A DNA stretch of 64,000 nucleotides from Amyelois transitella (GCF_032362555.1 NC_083518.1:1934501-1998500); one strand, 5' to 3'. Shown: positions 48,648 to 60,600, counted from the stretch's first letter. Notes: a model not told the origin generated them from the sequence alone. A program made the numbers and translations.

Positions 48648-50314
48648 TTAATTATAAACCTCAGTGGGAAAGTACATGTGCATTAATGTCTCATAGATCT
48701 CCACGTCAATTGGCATAAAGGTGCAGAAGATGATTCTGTCCATTTCATTTGTTTCCAAAAACTTTCTCGCGGTGCGTAATGCTATGTGGGCCGCTAGTCG
48801 GTTAGGGAACCCGTAAATGCCAGTGGATATACAAGGGAATGCTATGGTGCGGAGATTGTATTGTTTTTGGTAGGACAGACAGTTTTCATAACAGGATTGA
48901 AGTTTGGGTGCTGATCCGTCTTGGGGCCCCACTGTGTGGATCACATCTGAAAATAAAATAAAGATAATTTCTAAGATGCATTTCGTCAAGTTATTGTCCA
49001 TAATATTTTTTTCTTTTCAGTGAAACATATTGTTTACAAAATTTTTATACCTTTGTTTATTTATTTATTTAAAACATATCGTAAAAAAAAATTAAAATAA
49101 AGGCAGACTTAATGTGTGGCATTCTCTACAAGTCTACCAGCAGACCTAACAGAAAAACTTAAAGGAGTTAACGTAGGAGTATAATTTTAGAACATCAAAT
49201 TTGCTTTCTTGTTTTTGTGACACCTCTACAACCATAGATAATTTTTACAAAATTAAACTAACATTTGGCTGGTAGGTTGTAGCCCCCAGAAACTTTTGCT
49301 CCTCCAGTTGGACAACCACCAAGGGTGTTACATTCATCCTGAAAAAAATAAATGATTGCATAAGTAGTTTTCTTTCTCATTAAATAAAACTCTGATCACA
49401 TATGCAATAGTGTGCTTTAAAGCTCAGGGTCACTATTGCATCAACATCAAGGGCTCAACAAACCTTCCTGTTATGGGTGGGTTGCGCTAGTCTCATGTTT
49501 CTTGGCAGAATGCCTGGTATAAAGTACCTATACTTTATACACTAAATGCCAGAAAAGTAAATAAATAATATTTGTTTAAATAATGTTAAGATGTACCATG
49601 TTATAGTGACAAAGATGGCCCCTTATACGAAATTGTACCTGAAGTAAAGAACCAGCAGCTCTATGAATGGCTCCATCCACACCCCCTCCGGCAATCAAAC
49701 GGGAGTTGGCTGCATTCACTATGGCATCCACCTGTTGAATTGGTAAAAGAAAGTGTGTTTATAAACAATATTGAGACAGGCTTGACAATTTATGAATATT
49801 TCAGTATTGAATTACCATGGTTTATGAATGTTTGTTTGTGGTTTCAGGGAGAGTAGTATCTTAAGCTCTACTGTGGTTGTCGTAGAAGGCGACTTAAAGG
49901 GCAAAGACTACAAGAAAATCATGAAATTTGTACCTCCAATTTCGTTATATCCCCTTTGAAAATTGACACTTTGTTTGCAAGTTCTAAATTTTTTTCTACG
50001 TTTATTTTAATTTTCTTAAATTCGGTCTCATCATCTTTATTAGGTTTCTGAAGCGTAGTTCCTTTCGTCTTCAGTATGTCCACGTATTTTTTCCATGGAT
50101 CAACACTATCAACAACAATAAAATCACTAGTTTTGTACAACTTGCGCTTCTCTTCCAGTGGTAAGGATATGATCCTCTCTTTTTCAATCTTCCATTTAGG
50201 ATCGGAATTCATTTTTGGCAAAGTATAAAATCGTGGTCGATGAACAAAAATACCTCTTCCTACAATTTCGTAGAAACTTGCGCAGCAAGACTTCACAGAC
50301 ACAGACGAAAACAT
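48648..50314 (-). CDS. MACROD-type macrodomain ADP-ribosyl hydrolase
   Basis: Four exons: 50314-49934, 49731-49639, 49338-49263, 48946-48648, totalling 849 bases and 282 residues. The macrodomain covers about residues 110-275: [33 protein letters not shown] (the ADP-ribose binding and hydrolysis loop), [38 protein letters not shown]. These match MACROD1/2, which remove mono-ADP-ribose from acidic residues and hydrolyse O-acetyl-ADP-ribose. The N-terminal 35 residues ([29 protein letters not shown]) are basic, hydroxylated and lack acidic residues except one, fitting a mitochondrial presequence as in MACROD1. The internal [13 protein letters not shown] could give a shorter cytosolic form. The typical lead [10 protein letters not shown] is also seen. 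Divergently arranged with PRORP. Confidence 0.93.
49050..49135 (+). repeat. LINE-like 3' tail fragment
   Basis: TTTATTTATTTATTTAAAAC followed by AGGCAGACTTAATGTG and AAGTCTACCAGCA; same layout as 15930-16022. MACROD intron. Confidence 0.55.
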
Positions 50315-50712
50315 AACCTAGGTATTCAATATTGAATTGGTTTTTACTAGAAAATAATATTGTAGTTTCTTGTTCAGAAGGGAAGAGAAGAAATATGAAT
50401 AAACATTAACGGTAAGTCCTAATTATTTGGTAAAAAGAAAAGCTATAAATAAATCAGCTAAGTTCAGCTAACTTTGTTTTTATTGACATGAAGTTTTCAT
50501 ACTGGAAAAAATATTTTAGGCTGGATGCGAAATTATCGTTGCTGGTGGATATGTTTTTTATTTCAATGTCAACCGAACTATGTGACAGTGACCGATGACA
50601 GAACAATTTTAGGTAGGTACTTTGCTTGCCTGTTTGGTTCTTGTGTTGTTGTGTTTTGGTACACTTTTGGTGTTTATTTTTATTACTACAATATCTGTAG
50701 TTTGTTAAGAGA
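50315..50712. promoter_or_regulatory. Probable bidirectional promoter, MACROD / PRORP
   Basis: The two start regions are about 400 bases apart head to head. Both products are predicted mitochondrial. No TATA box is evident at a useful distance on either side. Inferred from layout only. Confidence 0.35.
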
Positions 50713-51013
50713 ATGTATCGTTCAATACTTCGCATTGTATACTCACCATGTACATCACGTATGGAATCTCAATATTTTAAATTATTACGACATGTAGCAT
50801 ATTATTATAGGTTATGTCATGTCCCGTATATATTTTAGCTTTTGCCCTGGCCTTCTCTCTTGTAGGAATTTCTAGAAATAGAGTGCACTGTGCTTCTTAT
50901 GAGGGTTATTTTATATTCTATGCTTGGGCAGTTTTTATCAATATCGGTTTAGTAGTTTCCCTACCTTTAAAATATATAAATTATTTTTAAATATTGATTG
51001 ATAAACATTTCAG

Positions 51014-53271
51014 ATAATTGGAGAATTTCTCGGTGCATGAAAAAGGCCGCAGTGGTTGTCAAAGCTAAAAACGCCACAGATCAGGTAAATTTTGTGCGGG
51101 AAGAAATAGACAATCATATACCAGATTGGACTTCTCTGAAAGCAAACACTTTGTCCATGAGAGGGAACATAGATGAGAAGAATATAGATGCAGTGTTTCT
51201 TAAACTTATGATGAATGCACAAAAATTTGAAGCAGCCAGTTCATTTGCTGAATATTTAAAAAAGTCAAATGAAGAATTAAGCATTGGAATAATAAATGGT
51301 TTGCTGGCTCTATACTATGAACTAAGTATAACACGTAAACTTACTGACGAAGAAAAAGAATTTATATTGAAAAGTTACAAAGACTTGCATGCTAGATATA
51401 AAGTTTTAGATAGTACTACATGTGAGCGACTGCTGCATGCCTTGTGTGCAATTGATGAATGGAAAAAGGCAACCAAAGTCCTTGCTGATATACATCTCAG
51501 TGGGAAACCAACACATTCAGCATACAGCACATTAATAGCTAATCTTTTTAAAAATAACAAAAAGACTGAAGCTCTGAAGTTAATCGAAGAAAGTTTAGAT
51601 AATAATAGGCCGTTGAGACATGATGCTTATGAGTATTGGATCAAATATGTGCTTACAAAATACAAAGATAAGAAAACTATATTACGACACTTAGAAGGTA
51701 TATGTGAGCATGTGTCAAAGAGTTGGGTGACATTGAGTGTGCAATCGGCTGAAGTTTTTCGTAATCTTTATTCAAATGCAGGGTGGACTGTACAGTATAC
51801 ACAGATCAGGAAGCTTGAGTAAGTAAGTTTTACAATAACATTGAATTGTTATTTAATCCAATAAAATATTTGCTAGGTGATAATTATAAATGAAAAATAT
51901 TGGCTTCTAAATTTAATTGACTATTAAACACAGTATTTCTTCATTTTCAGTGGCGAATGCAACCGATGTAAAGAGAAACTTACACCTTTACAGCTTACCG
52001 ATGATGAATTCCAAATGCTGCAAAATGTAATCAAAGACAAACTTATAGTAGGTTCAGATCTATTCTTGAAAACATCTCCGGGAGAATTGCAACAGTTCAT
52101 GGCATTTATAGACAAAACTGGACCTTATGATATTGTTTTAGATGCGTTGAACATTGCATTTTCGGCCCGAGGTGGGCAGATGAATAAGCTCGGTTTGTTG
52201 AATGAAGTTGTTGATTATTTCCAAAAGCAGAATATGAAAGTATTGGTATTGGGACGGAAACACATGTTGGGATGGCAGAAAAGGAGCATCAATGACTTAA
52301 AGCATAAAGCGTGCTGTTTCTTCACTGATGACCTGTAAGTTAGGTAAATTCGGTATGATAACCTTTTTGATCGTATCATATATCTTTGTCTGCCAATTAG
52401 TATAATAAGGATGTCATGAAAATGATGGCGATGACTTTATTTTCCTAATAATTTCAATCCTACAAAATATTATAAATATTTTTTTCTGTATGCACTAATC
52501 TTGGAAAGTTCTAGATGGATTTTGTTCCTGTTTAAAATATTGAAAAGAGGGTTTATATAAGTGCTAACCGTGCGAAGGGGCAGGTCGCTAGTTACATTAT
52601 AAATAGAAAACTAATGTGAAAATCTTCTAAAACCATTTTATTTTATTCAAGATCACAGGATGACCCATTCTTCATAACGGCGGCAATACTTAGTGGTTCC
52701 CACACTGACATAGTGTCAAAAGACCTCCTGAGAGGTCATAGGTTTGTGTTGCAAAATGAGCAACTGAAGATAATATTCAGGAGATGGCAATGGCAACACC
52801 AGTGGATGGTGTTTATCAGTAAATACGGGAAACTTATCTATCAGGTTAGTATCAGAATGTGTGTTATCATAGATTTATAATGTCTATTCTTGTTGAAGAA
52901 ATTGGAGAGCGGACAAATTCAAATAAATTTTTTTTATTCATTCGTATGGCACATTTCGACATCACTTAGTAATTGTCATATTTTTTGGTTGGTTAACGAC
53001 AAAACATTGGTTAACGTCAAATAAACTACTTAAAACCAAGTTTACTGCCGCTTCCAAAGCGTCAGTGCCGAAGAAGTCACCACGCTGTTATTACAAATTT
53101 CTAGTTTTTTCTTTTTTCTAGAAACCGCTGAAATTCGACCCGTACGCACAGAAGAACAACAACAGTTGGCACATTCCGTTCAAGAAGGAAGACGAGGTTA
53201 CAGCTCAAGTCAACGACGGAACGCCAAATCTGAGTAGTTGGTTGTGTTTGAGACCGCAAATAGCTAGATAA
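51014..53271 (+). CDS. PRORP: PRORP / MRPP3, protein-only RNase P nuclease subunit
   Basis: Exons 51014-51818, 51951-52334, 52652-52844, 53122-53271 join in phase, about 510 residues. Residues about 70-260 form helical PPR-type repeats (FEAASSFAEYLKKS, WKKATKVLADIHLSGKPT). A CNRCKEKL zinc-ligand pair comes next. The NYN metallonuclease domain has the expected aspartates in YDIVLDALNIAF, SQDDPFF and VSKDLLRGHR. SWHIPF near the end supplies the second zinc half. It cleaves 5' leaders from mitochondrial pre-tRNAs with TRMT10C and HSD17B10 partners. The 5' end is unresolved: the first exon enters with phase 1. A candidate leader starts at ATG 50713 (MYRSILRIVYSP, presequence-like) with a weak donor at 50750. 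Met 51037 is an alternative. AATAAA at 53283-53288 gives a very short 3' UTR. Confidence 0.94.
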
Positions 53272-53327
53272 ATTATTTATTTAATAAAATATTGTTTTTA
53301 TTTAATATAAGTCTGTTATTTTATTAC

Positions 53328-53515
53328 TTTACTAGCGACCCGCCCCGGCTTCGCACGGGTGCAAAATTATGAATGTTATTATACATAAAAACCTTCCTCT
53401 TGAATCACTCTACCTGTTACAAAAAACCGCATCAAAATCCGTTGCGTAATTTTAAAGATACATGCATACAGACAAACGGACTAAAATAGCGACTTTGTTT
53501 TATACTATGTAGTAC
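53328..53515 (+). repeat. Dispersed element with GGCTTCGCACGGGTG head
   Basis: ACTAGCGACCCGCCCCGGC, AATCCGTTGCGTAATTTTAA and CATACAGACAAACGGACT are typical of non-autonomous elements in insects. A similar head piece lies at 52558-52590. Confidence 0.6.
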
Positions 53516-53952
53516 TTACAAATTCATTGGAAAACGTACCTATGTATGGATAGGTGGGCTAAAAAGCTTTTCTTTTTGTAGTCTCAGCCTTCTCTCTGTA
53601 AATGTAACTGCTTAATATTTAACTGTGGTGTAAAAAGCAATTTAATTATCAATGGTTTTAGGGGTTTTAGAAAGTTACAGTTACACTTTCTGAAACGCCT
53701 AAGGTTAGCTTATCGCCTTTCCTCTGATAGGCTTTTTAAGACCTGCACAGGCAGAGAAGCAGCTAGCACACTAAGTTGAGACATGACACGACACCACAAA
53801 ATGTAAAACCTCTTTACTTTGAGTTATTAATATTCAAACTTCAAAACAATTCCAATTATGTCACCAAAATATCATTGCCAACCACAGTGATAATAATTAT
53901 GTGATATTCGGTTCCTTAAATAAATTTTTAGTAGGTAATAGTATCAACAGTC

Positions 53953-56900
53953 ATGCCGAAAGCCAGCTCATCTAGAAGTTCTAAAAATGATATGAAATCA
54001 AAATCAGATCAAAATGTCAAAGTGTGTAAACCCGGTTGCCCAGCGGGTAAGGCCTGGGGAAATTTGTCATTTTATTAAGTGATTTCGTCTTTTACGACAT
54101 CAACTGAAGTGATATAATTGCATTTATTGCATGCCATTTTGAATAAAATTCGCGCCAAAGTAGCGCCCTTTTCTTTTTTTAAATTTTTCACATGCAATGG
54201 GTCTGGCATAAGTAGTAGTATTTGTTCACCTTAGTTATTTTTTAATAATTCTCCCGCAGAAACCACTTGTCCGAAAGTGTCGTCACGTATTCGTCGAAAT
54301 ATGGAGCGTGTAGAGATGTTGGCTCGGCCCAACGCCCGCAGATTACGCTCCTTGTGGGATGAAAAATGCAGCATCCTCTCCCCGGCTCGACGGGACAAAA
54401 TAAAGAGCGCTCTCGAAGAGGATTACTTCTTGAGTCCTGAGTAAACATCTTCAATTTTGCTTTCGATCTGTGTATATGCGTTATCTATTTCGTTAAATGT
54501 TTTTAAGTAACTTAACTTTCGTCCGAAAGCTAGATTTAACTAAAATCTAGCTTTCGGGCAAAAGTTAAGTTAGTGACCTTTTACTCTACTACTCGGAAAA
54601 AAAGGAAAAGAGGTTTAATCTACCTAATTAGCATACTCACGCATCTGAAAAGGATCCGAGATTGTATAGGTGAGCCTAACCTACTTATATAGACGTCACA
54701 ACCTATAGTCACGTACATATCTCTTGCGAGGTAGACAGAGCCAGCAGTCTTCAAAAACTGAGAGGCCACGTTAACCTGTATGGCTTTATGATGGAAGAGA
54801 TAGAAATAATGACACGTTGCAAGCCCATCTTTTATGACATCCATAGCAAAGAGACTGAGTGGTCCTATTCTTAAATGCCGGAAACCACACGGCACGGCAG
54901 ATGAATGTGATGTATTCTCTTTCGCTTTAATCCAAAGCTTCAATCTCAAGAGAGAATGGTCCTAAATTGTTTAAAGATACCTAAGAATGTTTTTTAGGCA
55001 AACGGAGCAGTATTTCCAAGCTCTGGGCCCGCAAAGACCATGGACGGGCCCTGGAGGTATGGTGGACCGCAAGGAGTTCATCGACAAGTCCAAGGAGCTG
55101 CGTCAGAGACAGAAGTGGCTGGTTAATTTTAGTGCACAGGTTGCTATTTTATTTAATACACATGTACTGATAACCTACCTTTATCCTACGTGGAAGATAC
55201 GTAGAAGAACTTGATATGTTTCTTTGAATTATCTGGTTGACTGGAAGAGATCCCTTACAGGGAAAAGTCCGCCCTTGTGCATTGTTATTTTTAATGTATT
55301 TTTAACTATGTACCTACTTCTAAAAATTTGTTATGTACAATAAAGTATTTACAAACAAACAAGAAATAAAGATTAGGTAGGAAATAAAATTGACAGATAT
55401 TGCAAATTCAATTTATGAAAACATTGTGATCATATCTCAGTAGTCCCATTGTGTTCTTCCATGGTGAGACTGGGGCAAAATATATACTTATACTAATTTT
55501 ATAAAGCTGAAAAGTTTGTTTGTTTGAACGCGCTAATCTCAGGAACTACTGGTTCGAATTGAAAAATTATTTTTGCGTCGAATAGACCATTTATCGAGGA
55601 AGGCTTTAGGCTATATAACATCACGCTGCAACTGTAAGGAACGAAGAAATAATGGAAAATGTGAAAAAAAACGGGGAAAATTATTCATCTTTGAGGGCTT
55701 TTATGATGCCCAAAATAACTATTCCACGCGGACGAAGTTGCGGGCATAGCTAGTCATGAATGAGAATTATGAAATATCCATAAGGCACTAAGGTGGCACA
55801 TTTTGGACGTTAAAGCGGAGCAAGAAACGATACTTTGATCGGTATTAATTAACCTTAACGGTAACATTTGTTATACATTATTATACATACATTCATATAG
55901 TAGCACCTATATTCCTTGTGGGGTAGGCAGAGCCAAGAGTCCTGTAAAGACTGAGAGGTACCATTGTAGGGAAGCTTTTTAAGGTGATCTTCTTCTATTA
56001 TCGAAGTGGTATTATAAAACTTACGAGGGCGATGGTATTGGGTGTTAAAATATTCGTGTGGTTACCTTTGTAGGGAAGCATTTTAAGGTGATCGGTTACA
56101 TACATACATATGGTCACGTCTATATCCCTTGCGGGGTAGACAGAGCCAACAGTCTTGAAAAGACTGAATGGCTACGTTCAGCCTATTGGCTTGATGATAG
56201 AATTGAGATTCAAATAGTGACAGGTAGCTAACCCATCGCCTAAAAGAGAATCCAAAGTTTGTAAGCCTATCCCTTAGTCGCCCTTTACGTCATCCATGGG
56301 AAAGAGACGGAGTGGTCCTATTGTTTTTTGTATTGGTGCCGGGAACCACACGGCACACGGCACGGTGATCGGTTAGGAAAGAACTATTTATTGGACACTC
56401 TTTTATACATTTTCCGAGTAGGTATTTTCTTTGTAAAGTTAGGTAGTATGTCTAGTCAACGTTCTCCCTACGATCTATTTAGTGGCAGGACCACCGAGTG
56501 ATGCGATTAAAAATTTCTTATATTCATTAGATTTTCTTTGAATAAATTCTTTTTACTTTACTTTACTTTAGATGAGAAGTTAATGTAATTTTAGCAATAT
56601 TTATAACCTATATGTTTAGGTGGCGTATTGTCTTTGTGACTACATAGCGAAGGGGCAGAAAGAGATGCTGGTCTCCAACAGACTCCGGAGCATCGCCGAT
56701 GTCGTTCTGGAGAGGGTTGCTGAGATATTGGGTTAGTTTGATCACGCTTCTTCACTGTTAAGAGTGCATTTATTCAGTAATAGCCGTTTACGTACCGGCA
56801 CCACTAAAAAAGAATAGGACCACTTCGTCTCATTCCCATGGATGTCGTAAAAGGCGACTAAGGGATAGGCGTATAAAATTGGGATTTTTTTAGGCGATGG

Positions 56901-57540
56901 GCTAGCAACCTGCAACTATTTGAATCTCAATTCTATCCTTAAGCCAAACAGCTGAACGGCTATCAGTCGTCTGCCTACCTGTTGGCTCTTTCTGCCCCGC
57001 AAGGGAAAAAGACGTGATTATATGTGTGTATGTATGTAAAATATTCGAAGTCAGGTATCATACTCAATGTTGTGGAACCGTTCGTAGGCCAGACGACCGC
57101 TGGAGGCTTTTTTTTGACTCCGAAAAACATGGAGTGCTCCAATTTACTCACTGAAAACCACCCGGTGCACATAAAAATTCTTAGTAGTATTCGGTTAAAA
57201 AAAAAACAGTAAAGGCTAATTTTCAAAGCTTCTTAAATCATTAATTACTTTTTTATAAACAGAATATTCCTTGCCAGAATACAGCACTACAGTTAAAAAA
57301 CACAAAAAAGTTATCTATAAGTATTACAGTAAAAGGTTTTTAATATTATCCATCGTTTCAGGCGAACCCAAGCCCTCGAGAACTCACCCCGGCCGCCTCG
57401 CCCGCTTCATGGTCGCCATATCCGATCGGATCGCAGTTTGGATCGAGAATGCCGTGTACCGAGCGGATGCCCTGGAGCCGGACGATGACTTCCGCGACGA
57501 TCATATCAGATTAGACGCCGAGAAACCACTGACTTGTTAA
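53953..57540 (+). CDS. Uncharacterised five-exon gene, 235 residues
   Basis: Exons 53953-54046, 54260-54440, 54998-55139, 56620-56731, 57362-57540 join with matching phases (708 bases). I do not recognise the family. The N-terminal 24 residues are Ser/Lys-rich (MPKASSSRSSKNDMKSKSDQ). CKPGC and TTCPK follow. Then comes a charged helical region (NMERVEMLARPNARRLRSLW, ARRDKIKSALEEDYFL), a linker LGPQRPWTGPGGM, a Lys/Glu/Arg-rich helix (DRKEFIDKSKELRQRQKWL), and two amphipathic helices: AYCLCDYIAKGQ with IADVVLERVAEIL, and RLARFMVAISDRIAVWIENA. The end is acidic (EPDDDFRDDH). There is no signal peptide or membrane segment. It is likely a small cytosolic or structural protein; the number of exons and clean splice sites argue for a real gene. 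Introns are full of repeats. Confidence 0.8.
54509..54571. repeat. 29-bp imperfect inverted repeat, 5-base loop
   Basis: Arms 54509-54537 and 54543-54571 share GAAAGCTAGATTT / AAATCTAGCTTTC and AACTTAACTTT / AAAGTTAAGTT with two mismatches. Intron 2 of the uncharacterised gene. Confidence 0.85.
54695..54895 (+). repeat. Main SINE-like repeat, shortened copy
   Basis: CACGTACATATCTCTTGCGAGG to GCCGGAAACCACACGGCAC; middle block shortened. Intron 2 of the uncharacterised gene. Confidence 0.75.
55228..55362 (-). repeat. LINE-like 3' tail, inverted
   Basis: GTTGACTGGAAGAGATCCC, AGTCCGCCCTTGTGCA and GTACAATAAAGTATTTAC: reverse complement of 16478-16605. Confidence 0.8.
55497..55755 (+). mobile_element. 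Helitron-like non-autonomous element
   Basis: Left: TAATTTTATAAAGCTGAAAAG; inside: CGCGCTAATCTCAGGAACTA and GGCTTTAGGCTATATAAC; right end ACGCGGACGAAGTTGCGGGC then ATAGCTAGTC, a hairpin-plus-CTAG terminus as in Helitrons. The inverted copy at 58627-58890 has the matching ACTAGCTGGGCCCGCGACTT. Confidence 0.7.
55885..56358 (+). repeat. Main SINE-like repeat: left-end fragment then complete copy
   Basis: 55885-55975 has ATTCCTTGTGGGGTAGGCAG and CCTGTAAAGACTGAGAG. 56097-56358 is complete, from a CATA microsatellite and ACGTCTATATCCCTTGCGGG to GTGCCGGGAACCACACGGCA. Intron 3 of the uncharacterised gene. Between them GTAGGGAAGC(A/T)TTTTAAGGTGATC is repeated, a local duplication. Confidence 0.85.
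56795..57035 (-). repeat. Main SINE-like repeat, inverted copy
   Basis: CCCATGGATGTCGTAAAAGGCG, GGCGATGGGCTAGCAACCTG and CCGCAAGGGAAAAAGACGTG. It lies only 64 bases after exon 4 of the uncharacterised gene, opposite in orientation to the copy in the preceding intron. Confidence 0.85.
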
Positions 57541-57584
57541 CAGGTTCGATGCTACAATTGTTAATTTCTAGACGCTTTTGTTTG

Positions 57585-57718
57585 CTTTATGGTCGCCATG
57601 TAGGTCCAAATCCGACCGGATCGCAGTGCAGAACGCATACGATGATTTTCACAATGATCACAAAGACACCACTGACTTCTTAACAGGTTCGATGCTACAA
57701 TCTTTAATTTCCAGACGC
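57585..57718 (+). pseudogene. Decayed tandem copy of the last exon of the uncharacterised gene
   Basis: TTTATGGTCGCCATG, GACCGGATCGCAGTGCAGAA, GACACCACTGACTTCTTAAC and the 3' UTR piece AGGTTCGATGCTACAAT repeat 57404-57576. The middle is deleted and an early TAG (57600-57602) follows the Ala codon. It cannot code the same end. Confidence 0.85.
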
Positions 57719-57727
57719 CCTTATTAA

Positions 57728-57912
57728 TACGGGACATATTACAATGATTGAGTAAGCCTCGAAGTAAGTTCGAGACTTGTGTTACGAGATACTAACTCAA
57801 CGGTACTATATTTTATAATAAATAGATACTTATATAGATAAACATCCAAAACCCAGGCCAATCAGAGGAAGTTCGTTTCACATCATGCCCTGGCCGGGTC
57901 TCAAACCCGGCA
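57728..57912 (-). repeat. tRNA-derived SINE, 5'-truncated
   Basis: Tail and body as in 20020-20250, ending at TGCCCTGGCCGGGTCTCAAACC where the B box is damaged; the A-box half is missing. Confidence 0.8.
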
Positions 57913-60600
57913 TATTGCATGCATGCATATAATTAAAGATTATCCAACCAAATTTATGAAAAATCAAACCATAGATGCTGTGAAACCATTGGTCTTAATA
58001 GATCTGTTAATATTAATAAATTAACCTATAAAATAATGAGATAAAGCTAAATAGGTGACAAAAGAGAACGGGGAAATGATGTAATCAAAACAGCACGTTG
58101 CAATGATCTCAAGTTTACCCACTAACAAGTATCTATTTGTGCATAAATTCTATATTTACAGTTAAGAAGGTATGGCTAGTCTAATAAAATGATACAGAAA
58201 AAAATATTCTAATTTTCGAATGTTGGTTTTGAAAATGGTCATAATATAAAAGGTTTATTTATCTTTTATGTACTTTTTTAATTTTCTATTATTCATCCTC
58301 TGGTTCGTTTTAACGAAGAATAACATAGAAAATCTCAGTAAGAAGTTCCATCAGAAACTACGCCGAATACATCCTGGTGTTTATCCGGGTTACGTTAGTC
58401 CTTAGTAGGATGATGACGACCTGGGGGAACATCTGCCTACTGAGTACCATGATTTTGTCAACTTAATTACTTGAAAAATTTAGGTCATAGTCACACATTA
58501 AGTTGCTGAATATGCAGGTTACATCACTTGTTAACTGACAAATATAACTAATTTAAATCATGGTAACGCATTTTGTTACCTGGATGTTCAGGTTACCACA
58601 ATGTACTCTCCGTATTTTATAAAGCTACTAGCTGGGCCCGCGACTTTGTCCGCGTGGAATTGTTATTTTGGGCATCATTGAAGCCCTCAAGGATGAATAA
58701 TTTTACCCGTTTTTTTCACATATTCTCTGATTTCTTTGCTCCTTATAGTTGCAGCGTGATGTTATATAGCCTAAAGCCTTCCTCGGTAAATGGTCTATTC
58801 AAAAAGAATTTTCAATTCGAACCATTAGTTCCTGAGATTAGCGCGTTCAAACAAACAAACAAATAAACAAACTCTTCAGCTTTATAATATAAGTATAGAA
58901 GATACAAACAAAACTAACCTTGTTAAGCTTACAATGATGAAATAAACATGAGAAATTGCCAAGATGCATTTATCAATAGCAGGCCTGAATAATTTATGCC
59001 GCTAAACTGCTACACTTTATTAAATCAAATGGTGCAGTTATAAGTACCGCCCACAATTCCTGTTTAGAAGACACTTGGCACCTAAGGAAACAACCTTGGC
59101 ACTAAATAAACAAAGGACTTTATTAATTCGTAGCAATAAATTACAATTTGTGTACATAATCATATTTTTTTCCTTTACGTTGTAGATAGAGTCAACAGTC
59201 TCGAAAAGATTGAAAAGCTACGTTCAGCTTTATGGTTTAATGATAGAATTGAGATTGAAATAGTGATAGGTTATTAACGCATTACCTAAAAGCAATCCCG
59301 CAAGTTTATTAGAATTGCCTTGAATTTATGTATATGTGCTTATAACTTGTAATCAGTATCTGATATTTAGGTTTGGAAAATTATGTTAAAATGTAGATTG
59401 ATATATCTATATATATAAAAGCGAAAAACACTTACTTAGGAATCACGAAATCTTGAAATCTACTGAGCCAATAAAGATCAAATTTGGCAGGAAGGTAGAT
59501 TTTAATTAGGAGGGATCTACTAAGAAAGGATTTTTGGAAATTCTATTCCTAAGGCGGTGAAATAGGGGTTGCAAGTTTGTATGAAACATCGTCATTTTGA
59601 GTGTGGGTTACGCGGACGAAGTCGCGGGCAACAGCTAGTATAGGTATAAAAATATATTGTGTTGCAACAAATTGTATTGTTCTGGCCAGTGATGCGCTCC
59701 AGTTGTCAGGCGTCATGAAGAACCAATAAATGTGTAAAACAATAACAGTGAAAGTCCCAATTGAACGTGCCTGGGGAATTCATATTCTGACGACTACCTA
59801 CCTAAGTACTTATCTTTTGGCAGTATCGAGTAGACAAACTTGGACTTCTTCAAAATACTATGTATTTGGACAAATTTTTACCGGTCACAGCCTGCGGTTC
59901 CGACACACTAAGCTCGTGTAAAATGTACATTATATTTTTCGTAGTCAACAAGGTCTCCTTTTAATTTGGGCATTTGCAAGCAATGTAGAAATTTTAGAAA
60001 TAAATTATCACTCAAATGTTGGTAGAATTGGGATCCCTAATTTTATTAAGCTATTTTTGATTCATGTTTTGTGTTTTGAAAGTTGACCAAACGTGGTATG
60101 CTGTAGAATAGACAACAGAAAGTCAAAGACATGATGAATCGTCAGTCGTCACAATGCTGTAGTCATTGTTGAGAAAAATCGGTGTTCTTGTAAATAAAAT
60201 TTGGCGTAATCTCACCTGATGTCCGGCAGTGCCGTGTGGTTTGCGGCATTTTAGAATAGAACCAATCCATATATTTCCCATGAATGTCGTAAACGGCGAC
60301 TAAGAAATTTATAAACTTGGGATACCTCTTGCAACCTGCCGCTATTTGTATGTCAATTCCATCATGAAGCTATTTAGCTAAACATGGCCTTTCAGTATTT
60401 TAGACACTGTTGGTTCTGTCTACCACGCAAGAGATATAGACGTGACTATGTATTTGTATGTCATCTATGAATTAATTTCTGCTAATTTATTGGTGTATAA
60501 TAGAATGCGCCTTATCAGGCTTTATAAGTACTTGTTTTGATTTTTTATCAGCGACAAGTTTTATTAAGCATTCAATGTATTGACCTTAGGGTCTAGGCAC
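57913..60600. other. Intergenic, repeat-rich
   Basis: Holds an inverted Helitron-like element (58627-58890), a diverged main-SINE fragment (59165-59310), another Helitron-like element (59406-59640) and an inverted main-SINE copy (60225-60460). No gene recognised; the 63-codon frame at 59730 has no supporting features. Confidence 0.65.
59406..59640 (+). mobile_element. Helitron-like non-autonomous element
   Basis: Starts near TATATATAAAAGCGAAAAACAC; contains AATCACGAAATCTTGAAATC and AAGGCGGTGAAATAGGGGTT; ends ACGCGGACGAAGTCGCGGGC then AACAGCTAGTA. The GCGGAC/GTCGCGG hairpin and CTAG|T end fit a lepidopteran Helitron. Confidence 0.75.

Noticed and set aside
58384-58460. Possible coding segment near the repeats
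   Set aside because: No splice-compatible frame with neighbours and no recognisable family; treated as intergenic.
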